A DNA stretch of 13,520 bases. It comes from CAWHOW01 sp050013795 (GTDB lineage: Bacteria > Bacteroidota > Bacteroidia > Bacteroidales > CG2-30-32-10). The translations under genes and the position numbers were made by a program. The stretch is from NCBI GenBank assembly GCA_050013795.1, contig JBEKEO010000071.1, positions 1-13,520 of the forward strand. The letters run 5' to 3'. Below are positions 1-6,049 of the stretch, piece after piece. Below the pieces are notes generated by a model. It saw nothing but the letters and a program-made list of their open reading frames with translations. It was not told where the DNA came from and searched no databases. Within the stretch, counting starts at the first letter, position 1. The number at the start of each line of letters is the position of its first letter.

Positions 1-2790
1 CAATTCAATGCCAGTTGACTGATAATTAGTAGTAACAGAATAGGTTTTTCCAACAGCATCATCGTAAAAGAAATTAGCTTTAAATCGCTGGAAATAGAAT
101 AACGAACCGATTCTGAAATCGGGATAGAAGAGGGGAAGCCTATAGTTTACTGATATGCTTTCAAGATTATTGTTATTCAGCTTGCCGTTAAATTCGCTTG
201 TTTTATCATAGCCGCGGGGGTAAGTCAATAAATCGGGAAAAGCATAATAACCAGGAGTCTTTGTCTGGTAACCGCAAAATATCGAAAAACTATGATGTCT
301 TGCTAAGCCGGGGAATAAAAGTAAAAGCTCTCCGTTAAATATATTACCGAAATTGCTGCCACCGAAAGGAGTATTCTTATATTCTAAAGAAACAGCCTGT
401 TCCCAACGCGGAAGAACATCGCGCGCAACCGACTTAACCTGGTTAATTGCTATGATACTGTAATCCATTGCCGTAACATTAACTGGAATCAAGGTATCGC
501 CCGTTGCGATATGTTCAATGCTTGCCGAAGGCCTTATTTGCTGAATAAAACTTCCGGCAGTGAAGTTTAAAGGGATTTTGGTGCCAAATAAAAAATCGGA
601 CGAATTAAATGAAATTCTCTTCATTGCCGGTTCACCGGGATTTTGATATGCATAAGCCACGTCTTTTCCATAGGAATATGTAAGGTTGAAAACTGGATAC
701 CATCCCTGGTAACTCACATTTGCATAATATCTGCCCACTTTTTCATTAAGGTTATAATCATATCCGATAGTGGCAAAGGTAGTGCTGAGCATATTTTGCG
801 AAGCTATTGAAATACCCGGGTGAAGCGTCATGTTATTGGCATTAATGAACAGGGGAGCCCAGCTGTGAGGGTTAAAGAGATGTCCAAGTTTGCTGTAATT
901 CTTAATGTCATAGTTCTTAAAGGGAATATTTACCGAATCAACAAGCCCTGTTTCTTGGGGAATAAGGCTTTTATACAGCTTAATTGAATTGTCAGTGACC
1001 TGTTCTAAAGGTTTCCATGTAGCTGGATTAAAATCAGCTTCAGCAATCTGGTAGCCGAAAGGAGTGTAATTGGAATAAGCCATCTTTTTCCCGTCGGATG
1101 AAATATCTAAATCAACAGCTCCGTAAAGCGCCGATGTTACCTGCCATATCTTCCCGGAAATTGTATCCATGGCGTAAACATTATCAATTCCCGAATAGAT
1201 GCCGTTAAAGAATAAATAGTTTTTATAAAGACGGGGATTTGTAACTTCATTGAATGAAGGTTTCACTAAGGTTTCTCTCTTTCCGGTTTCGGGATCAATG
1301 GCAACAATGCTTTTCCCAAAGTTATGATCGAACAAAACAACTGCAATCCTTTTCCCATCATCCGAAACAGAAGGGGTTTGGAACTGATTAGTTCCGCCGG
1401 CTGCAATTTTGTTTATCACTTCTCCCGTCTCACTATTAAGAATTACAAGCGAACACTCATTGTTCTGCGTAACTTCTACTGCTACTATCTTTTTAGAGTC
1501 AGGGAATAGGGAAGGGGCAAAGTAGCGTGATTTTTTTGTTATCTGTTTTGTCTTTCCGCTTGCAAGGTCATATGTCATGATTACCGAATAATCACGGATA
1601 GCCCATCGCTTATCCACTTTTTGTTCCGCCCATGTCATTAATCCCTTCGGTTTAGAAAGAACATCAGTGGCGGCAGAATTGAAGTTATTATCTGCATCAG
1701 TCCTGGATATGGAAAGATTTTCAAATACATAGAAGCCGGGAGTATGGATTATCTTTTCACCGCCTTTCCCATTGATCTGGACAAGTCGTTCAATATCGTC
1801 CAATCCTGTTTTTTCGGCAACAATATCATTGTTATTAATATAATGAGGAAATTTATAATTAGTGTATATCTTTTGTTTGTCAGCAGTAACAGAATTAAAA
1901 GGAGTGTAGATAATCTGGTCTCTCTGAATTTTCCAAAGACTATCAAGATTATCATAAACTTTTTTATAAAGTTGAGTTTTATTAAGTCCGGAAACCTTTT
2001 TTATTCCTCTATTGAAAGGAGTTACCATAAAGGGGTCTTTGCCTGTAGTTTTCATTGCCGATTTCCATATGTCAGAGCCATACAATTTCCTTGCACCAGC
2101 AACAAGCTCATAACCGAAATTATACCGGTCAGGAATATAATCTTTAAATGATCCAAGGACAGCTTTATCATAATTGAATCTTTTATAGCCGATAATTTGT
2201 GCCCTTTCAATCATTTCGAAAGAAGGTAATCTTCCTCTTCCCGATTTAGTAAGAACAGTTTCAGTAGTAACAGCATCGCCCTCCATGAACCATAATGGTA
2301 TATATAACCCCAGCACCAAAGAATTAAATTGCTGACCAAAGAACCAACCGAGTACTTTAGTAACACCGCAGTTAAGCATGTTCATTTGAGTCATGTGGCG
2401 GTATTCATGTGTAGCCAGTTGTTCGAGCCAGTCCTGTGAATAATTATCCTGCGGCGGACAGGTAAAATATTCATTGCGTTTTGGCGCCCAAAGCGAGAAC
2501 CCATTTGATTCTACTGTGCGATTATGTAGGATAACGGTAACATGTTTTGGCGGAGTTCCCAACGATTGTGCTCCATGTTCGCGAACGTACTGAAGAACAT
2601 TGGCAAGATACATGGAATGTGAATCAAAGCCTTTGGGATAAAGTATAGTGAAATTCTCAGATTTTATCTGTTGCCATTTGATGTTTGCAGGATCCTGCCC
2701 TATGCTGTAATATTGCGCATTGAGAATACTATTGCAAAGCAGCAGCAGCAATAAAAAGGAGATTTTAAGATAAATAAGTTTTTTGATAAT
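1..2790 (-). CDS. Envelope protein with gluzincin-like peptidase, TolB-like propeller and outer-membrane beta-barrel (C-terminus outside window)
   Basis: I translated this frame by hand; it is open from 2790 to the left edge (930 codons, no stop), so the 3' end is missing. Numbered from the ATT at 2790, residues 1-22 form a signal peptide (KKL start, leucine run, ILNAQ end). A zincin motif HEYRH lies at 128-132 (codons 2409-2395), and WFMEGDA puts a candidate third zinc ligand at Glu170 (codon 2283-2281), as in peptidase-MA-like gluzincins. Residues about 295-595 contain repeated beta-propeller signatures such as SVSDDGKRIAVV and DISSDGKKMAYS (PD40/TolB type). From about 630 on, alternating aromatic strands ending in RLPLFYPDFRIG resemble Bacteroidota outer-membrane barrels. 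It is probably exported by Sec and inserted in the outer membrane; the substrate is unknown. No ATG, GTG or TTG precedes the signal peptide in frame. The likely initiator is ATC 2787 or ATT 2790; TTG 2751 would cut into the signal peptide. Confidence 0.88.
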   Translation of the reverse strand, partial: MIKKLIYLKISFLLLLLLCNSILNAQYYSIGQDPANIKWQQIKSENFTILYPKGFDSHSMYLANVLQYVREHGAQSLGTPPKHVTVILHNRTVESNGFSLWAPKRNEYFTCPPQDNYSQDWLEQLATHEYRHMTQMNMLNCGVTKVLGWFFGQQFNSLVLGLYIPLWFMEGDAVTTETVLTKSGRGRLPSFEMIERAQIIGYKRFNYDKAVLGSFKDYIPDRYNFGYELVAGARKLYGSDIWKSAMKTTGKDPFMVTPFNRGIKKVSGLNKTQLYKKVYDNLDSLWKIQRDQIIYTPFNSVTADKQKIYTNYKFPHYINNNDIVAEKTGLDDIERLVQINGKGGEKIIHTPGFYVFENLSISRTDADNNFNSAATDVLSKPKGLMTWAEQKVDKRWAIRDYSVIMTYDLASGKTKQITKKSRYFAPSLFPDSKKIVAVEVTQNNECSLVILNSETGEVINKIAAGGTNQFQTPSVSDDGKRIAVVLFDHNFGKSIVAIDPETGKRETLVKPSFNEVTNPRLYKNYLFFNGIYSGIDNVYAMDTISGKIWQVTSALYGAVDLDISSDGKKMAYSNYTPFGYQIAEADFNPATWKPLEQVTDNSIKLYKSLIPQETGLVDSVNIPFKNYDIKNYSKLGHLFNPHSWAPLFINANNMTLHPGISIASQNMLSTTFATIGYDYNLNEKVGRYYANVSYQGWYPVFNLTYSYGKDVAYAYQNPGEPAMKRISFNSSDFLFGTKIPLNFTAGSFIQQIRPSASIEHIATGDTLIPVNVTAMDYSIIAINQVKSVARDVLPRWEQAVSLEYKNTPFGGSNFGNIFNGELLLLFPGLARHHSFSIFCGYQTKTPGYYAFPDLLTYPRGYDKTSEFNGKLNNNNLESISVNYRLPLFYPDFRIGSLFYFQRFKANFFYDDAVGKTYSVTTNYQSTGIEL

Positions 2791-2802
2791 TTGCCAGGTT
2801 CT

Positions 2803-2815
2803 TTACATTATGTAA
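2803..2815. repeat. 13-bp palindrome upstream of the peptidase-barrel gene
   Basis: TTACAT-T-ATGTAA is a perfect 6+1+6 inverted repeat, 13 bases upstream of the presumed start at 2790. Read on the minus strand it contains ATG followed at once by TAA, in the same frame as the large gene. It could be an operator for a dimeric regulator or a start-stop leader element, but a palindrome this short can arise by chance in AT-rich DNA. Confidence 0.3.
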
Positions 2816-2937
2816 TATACACATGAAAACAATTATACCCTTATGGTAAAATAAAATTAGCTGAGGTTCACAAAAGAAGTTCTTTCAATAAAAAGGAATG
2901 ATATCCGCAAAAAAAACAGTAATTCAGTTAAATTAAT

Positions 2938-4137
2938 TTACTTTTTCCTGCCCGGATAAACTTTCAGGGCTTCCTCAAGGCATTTCATTGCATTCTTAAG
3001 GGAATCAACATTAAGCACATAGCTGATACGGATTTCGTTTTTTCCCAATCCTGGTGTTGAATAAAACCCTGATGCAGGAGCAAACATCACTGTTTCTCCT
3101 TTATAACTGAAACTTTCAAGAAGCCATTGGCAGAACTTATCCGAATCGTCAACAGGCAGCTTAGCCATTGCATAGAATGCCCCTTGTGGTTTCGGACAAT
3201 AACAGCCTTCTATTTTATTTATCGCATCAACCACTAAATTTCTTCTTGCAATATATTCCTTCATCACGTTATCGAAATATTCCTTAGGCGTATCAATGGC
3301 GGCTTCGGCAGCAACCTGTCCGAATGTAGGCGGACTTAATCGAGCCTGTGCAAATTTCATAGCGATCTTCATCACTTCTTTATTCTTGCTTATTATTGAA
3401 CCTATACGTGCTCCGCAAGCGCTGTAACGCTTGGAAACAGAATCAAGAAGGATTACGTTTTCTTCTATTCCTTTTAAGTACATAGAAGAATAATGTGCTT
3501 TGCCATCATAACAAAACTCCCTATAAACCTCATCTGACAAAAGGTACAGATCATGTTTCTTAACAATATCCCTGAGTGATTCCAGTTCCTCTTTTGAATA
3601 AAGATAACCCGTCGGATTGTTAGGGTTACAAACCATGATAGCTTTAGTCTTTGGAGTAATTGCTTTTTCAAATTCAGAAATAGGAGGAAGTGCGAATCCT
3701 GTTTCTATAGTTGAATTGATAGGCTTAACGCTGACTCCTGAGTTTACAGCAAATCCATTGTAGTTGGCATAAAATGGCTCGGGGATTATCATTTCTTCAC
3801 CTGGATTAAGACAGGTTTGCATGGCAATTAAAATAGCTTCCGAGCCACCTGTTGTAACTATAATTTCTTCGGGCGTCAAATCAATATTGAACCTTTTATA
3901 ATATTCGCAAAGTTTCTTCCTATATGAAAGTATTCCGGCAGAATGACTGTATTCAACAACCTTCATGTCCATATTTCTGATAGCCTTCATAGCTATTTCA
4001 GGTGTTTCAATATCAGGCTGACCGATATTCAAATGGTAAATTTTAATTCCTCTTTTCTTAGCTTCGTCAGAAAAAGGCACAAGTTTCCTAATAGGTGAAG
4101 CTGGCATCTGGCAACCTTTCTGTGATATCTGTGGCAT
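2938..4137 (-). CDS. Pyridoxal-phosphate aminotransferase, class I/II (aspartate/aromatic type)
   Basis: A fold-type I PLP enzyme that moves an amino group between an amino acid and a 2-oxo acid in the cytoplasm. At 399 residues it has the normal family length. The N-terminus carries the family block MPASPIRKLVPF...YHLNIGQPDIETP. Next come CNPNNPTGYLYS (cofactor-contacting Asn), LLSDEVYREF (Asp and Tyr near the PLP ring), DSVSKRYSACGARIG with the Schiff-base Lys236, and NEIRISYVLN with the Arg that binds the substrate carboxylate. The start is ATG 4137. A longer frame opens with TTG at 4188, but those extra 17 codons cross a terminator hairpin and match no family sequence. ATG 4107 is a less likely alternative. 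The amino-acid preference cannot be read from sequence: aspartate, aromatic and alanine-type enzymes share these motifs. The gene follows the DUF1573 gene but is insulated from it by the terminator. Confidence 0.93.
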   Translation of the reverse strand: MPQISQKGCQMPASPIRKLVPFSDEAKKRGIKIYHLNIGQPDIETPEIAMKAIRNMDMKVVEYSHSAGILSYRKKLCEYYKRFNIDLTPEEIIVTTGGSEAILIAMQTCLNPGEEMIIPEPFYANYNGFAVNSGVSVKPINSTIETGFALPPISEFEKAITPKTKAIMVCNPNNPTGYLYSKEELESLRDIVKKHDLYLLSDEVYREFCYDGKAHYSSMYLKGIEENVILLDSVSKRYSACGARIGSIISKNKEVMKIAMKFAQARLSPPTFGQVAAEAAIDTPKEYFDNVMKEYIARRNLVVDAINKIEGCYCPKPQGAFYAMAKLPVDDSDKFCQWLLESFSYKGETVMFAPASGFYSTPGLGKNEIRISYVLNVDSLKNAMKCLEEALKVYPGRKK

Positions 4138-4153
4138 AATATTTAAGTTATTT

Positions 4154-4185
4154 AAATAAAAAACCCGATTCAAAAATGAATCGGG
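4154..4185 (-). terminator. Rho-independent terminator after the DUF1573 gene
   Basis: CCCGATTCA (4164-4172) and TGAATCGGG (4177-4185) form a perfect 9-bp stem with a 4-base loop. On the minus strand the stem is followed by TTTTTTATTT (4163-4154). It lies between the stop of the DUF1573 gene and the start of the aminotransferase, so it ends the former and rules out starting the latter upstream of it. Confidence 0.85.
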
Positions 4186-4220
4186 CAAATTTAGAGTTTA
4201 TTTGTTAATTGGAATACAAA
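4186..4220 (-). promoter_or_regulatory. Candidate Bacteroidota promoter for the aminotransferase
   Basis: On the minus strand TTTG (4220-4217) is followed after 23 bases by TAAATTTG (4193-4186), a match to the TAnnTTTG -7 box, with the TTG-type upstream element at the far end of its usual spacing. Transcription would begin about 7 bases on, inside the hairpin of the preceding gene's terminator, giving a leader of about 40 bases. Such boxes are frequent by chance in AT-rich DNA. Confidence 0.4.
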
Positions 4221-4232
4221 TAAAGCTTCTTT

Positions 4233-4784
4233 TTACTTCGTCGGACTTACAGGAGTCGTAGGAGCAATTGTGGGATTTACCTGTTTTTCAGGTGTTGTAG
4301 ATGGAGTATCAACAACTTGTCCTTTAATACTGAGAATTATAGTGCCATTCTTGGCATTCGACATAACAGTTATCTGTTTACTTATTGTTCCTACAATGTT
4401 AGTTTTAGTATAATTAACTTTAATAACACCTGTTTTCCCAGGTAAAATAGGTTCTTTATTCCATGATGGAACTGTACATCCGCAGGAAGTAGTTACATTT
4501 GATAATACCAAAGGTTCTTTTCCCGTATTGGTAAATGTGAATTCACAGTTACCATCAGCGCCTTTTTGTAATGTGCCATAATCATGAACAAGACTAGGGA
4601 AAGTAATAACTGGTCCATTCGGATTATCTGGATTTTGAGTTGGAGCAGTTGTGGTTGTAGTTGTAGTTGTAGTTGTAGTTGTTGGTGTTGTAGTAGTAGT
4701 TGTTGCTTTTACTGGGTCCGATTGTGCGTTCACTGCGAAATAAATAAACAATGCAGCTGTTAATGTTAATAGAATCTTTTTCAT
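4233..4784 (-). CDS. DUF1573 exported protein with polythreonine linker
   Basis: 183 residues. A signal peptide (MKKILLTLTAALFIYFAVNA, likely cut before QSD) is followed by a low-complexity segment of six Thr, Pro and twelve Thr (about residues 27-45). Then comes a DUF1573 domain (about 58-160), an Ig-like, ASH/HYDIN-related fold, with HDYGTLQKG, FTFTNTGKEPLVLSNV, TSCGCTVP and the LPGKTGVIKVNY strand. The C-terminal tail is again rich in Thr and Pro (TPSTTPEKQVNPTIAP). DUF1573 proteins are widespread in Bacteroidota, mostly periplasmic or surface-located and without a defined activity; a role in binding or envelope structure is inference. The gene is transcribed alone: a terminator follows it and a divergent gene lies beyond the upstream gap. 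The Thr run is encoded by a tandem 6-bp repeat. Confidence 0.9.
   Translation of the reverse strand: MKKILLTLTAALFIYFAVNAQSDPVKATTTTTTPTTTTTTTTTTTTAPTQNPDNPNGPVITFPSLVHDYGTLQKGADGNCEFTFTNTGKEPLVLSNVTTSCGCTVPSWNKEPILPGKTGVIKVNYTKTNIVGTISKQITVMSNAKNGTIILSIKGQVVDTPSTTPEKQVNPTIAPTTPVSPTK
4648..4706 (-). repeat. Threonine-codon microsatellite with ACAACT units
   Basis: The core 4654-4680 is four and a half units of GTTGTA on the plus strand (ACAACT on the coding strand), flanked by degenerate GTT/GTG/GTA triplets. Because the unit is 6 bp, slippage would add or remove Thr-Thr pairs without changing the reading frame. It lies wholly within the DUF1573 gene. Confidence 0.85.
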
Positions 4785-4946
4785 AGTTTAATTAATTTAG
4801 GTTAATAATTTATTTAATAAAAGAGTTGTTTAAGCGTTAACCGTTTTTTGGATAACTAAAAATTGCTTTATCAAGAACCGTGCCTTTTATACAAAGTATT
4901 ATTGTTTTTTTTATTTGTAATACATTAAAATTAGATAAATAATGTG

Positions 4947-4954
4947 CAAAAGTA
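4947..4954 (-). promoter_or_regulatory. Candidate -7 box for the DUF1573 gene
   Basis: TACTTTTG on the minus strand fits TAnnTTTG. No TTG-type -33 element stands at the usual distance (the nearest is 26 bases away), and the leader would be about 155 bases. Weak. Confidence 0.25.
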
Positions 4955-5171
4955 ATGAAAATAGATATATCAGAGAAATACAATTTAAATTAATTTAACA
5001 CTAATTAACACAAGCAATTTATTATTCAAATTATATACATAGACGTTAGAAATGAATAAAAGTGGCTTTTAAAAAATAATTTATTAGATATTTAATAATA
5101 CAAACGGATATTAGCATCTAAAAGTTAATATGCATAAACAATAAAGGATGTTAAAACATAAGGAAAATATA

Positions 5172-5179
5172 TAATTTTG
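5172..5179 (+). promoter_or_regulatory. Candidate -7 box for the DUF4190 lipoprotein gene
   Basis: TAATTTTG matches TAnnTTTG exactly and ends 23 bases before the ATG at 5203, leaving room for a start site and a short leader. The upstream element is poor (only a TG at 5149-5150, 21 bases before the box). Confidence 0.4.
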
Positions 5180-5202
5180 TATAAAGGTTCTATTATATAA
5201 AA

Positions 5203-5961
5203 ATGAAAATCAAAAACTTTCTGCTTGTATTTAATGGGTTAATAATTTTATTAAGTCTGATATTGAGTTCTTGCCGGATGACAAACAATGTAGTATCCTC
5301 TAATTTCATTCAAAAAAGGAAATACAGCAAAGGCTATTTCATTAACCCATCTTCAGAGAAAATAAAAGTCAACAAGCCTCAAATCAAAAACAATGAAGAA
5401 GAAAGTAATTCTCCCAATAAGCGAATAAACAATAAAGCAATTTCAGTAGTAAAAAATGTATGTTATAAGGAAAATGAATCTGATAATTCCTCCGACTTTC
5501 TTGCATCAATTGATGATGTTGTGATTACAAAAAAAGAAAAGAAAAACTTTCAATCAAATAGACCTATTCTTTCTGATTGCAAGAATATTATGGGAGGTCA
5601 AAAGGATAATGTGAAAAGGGATAGTTATACTATCCAATTAAAATATACAAACCCTTTTCCAAAAGACAAACCTGATGATAAACCCAAAGTGAATGGAATG
5701 GCGGTAGCTGGATTTATTTCTATTTTATTATCCGTACTAATATTAACATTGGGTACAACAGGCGGGACATTTTTTTTACCCATGGGAATCATTTGTTTGG
5801 TTGGTGCAGCAATATTAAGCATTATCGGATATAAGGGAATTAAAAAAGGCCAGTCAAAAGGAAAATGGCTTGCAATAGCCGGACTAGCACTAGAAATACT
5901 TGTAGCCGCTTTTATCCTGTTTTATTTTCTTATTTTACCGCAAATTCAATTAATTGGTTAG
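5203..5961 (+). CDS. Lipoprotein with C-terminal DUF4190-type membrane domain
   Basis: 252 residues and the only plus-strand gene in the window. The N-terminus MKIKNFLL...LILSSC is a lipoprotein signal with lipobox Cys24. Residues 25-160 are charged, low in complexity, rich in Lys/Asn/Ser and probably disordered. From about residue 162 a hydrophobic domain begins (NGMAVAGFISILLSVLIL, then FFLPMGIICLVGAAILSIIGYKGI, then WLAIAGLALEILVAAFILFYF). It fits DUF4190: three membrane segments with a short GYKGIKKGQSKGKW loop before the last. DUF4190 has no assigned biochemical role. A lipid anchor together with three transmembrane helices suggests an inner-membrane protein with its middle segment in the periplasm. 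If the N-terminus is not lipidated, it would simply be a first transmembrane helix. The gene runs divergent from the DUF1573 gene and convergent with the M13 peptidase gene. Confidence 0.85.
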   Translation: MKIKNFLLVFNGLIILLSLILSSCRMTNNVVSSNFIQKRKYSKGYFINPSSEKIKVNKPQIKNNEEESNSPNKRINNKAISVVKNVCYKENESDNSSDFLASIDDVVITKKEKKNFQSNRPILSDCKNIMGGQKDNVKRDSYTIQLKYTNPFPKDKPDDKPKVNGMAVAGFISILLSVLILTLGTTGGTFFLPMGIICLVGAAILSIIGYKGIKKGQSKGKWLAIAGLALEILVAAFILFYFLILPQIQLIG

Positions 5962-5962
5962 T

Positions 5963-5985
5963 TCATTCATTAATAATATGAATGA
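5963..5985. terminator. Possible weak hairpin between convergent genes
   Basis: TCATTCAT (5963-5970) pairs with ATGAATGA (5978-5985) across a 7-base loop, directly after the stop of the plus-strand gene. The stem is AT-rich and no T-run follows on either strand, so it may only slow or protect transcript ends. Confidence 0.25.
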
Positions 5986-6049
5986 TGGTTACCCGAGTCA
6001 TGATTCTTTAACAAATCAATCGTGTTTACATATACGCAATAACAACTAT

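Larger units (their letters stand above)
4785..5202. other. AT-rich intergenic region between divergent genes
   Basis: 418 bases with no credible gene. It separates the divergently transcribed DUF1573 gene and the DUF4190 lipoprotein gene and must hold the promoters for both. I see one TAnnTTTG match facing each gene (4954-4947 minus, 5172-5179 plus), and a small imperfect repeat TAATTTAACAC/TAATTAACAC near 4988-5010. No tRNA, strong hairpin or riboswitch-like fold was recognised by eye. Confidence 0.7.

Noticed and set aside
1744..2151. 135-codon plus-strand open frame
   Set aside because: It lies antisense to the peptidase-barrel gene, whose frame is continuous here with propeller and upstream signatures; its translation is rich in Ile, Phe and Ser and has no domain.
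4648..4706. Repeat tract as a possible CRISPR or phase-variable switch
   Set aside because: It has no spacers, and the 6-bp unit keeps the reading frame, so it cannot turn the gene on or off by slippage.
4785..5202. Possible small RNA or tRNA in the 418-base gap
   Set aside because: The DNA is AT-rich with no cloverleaf, no strong hairpin with a T-run and no conserved RNA motif visible by eye.
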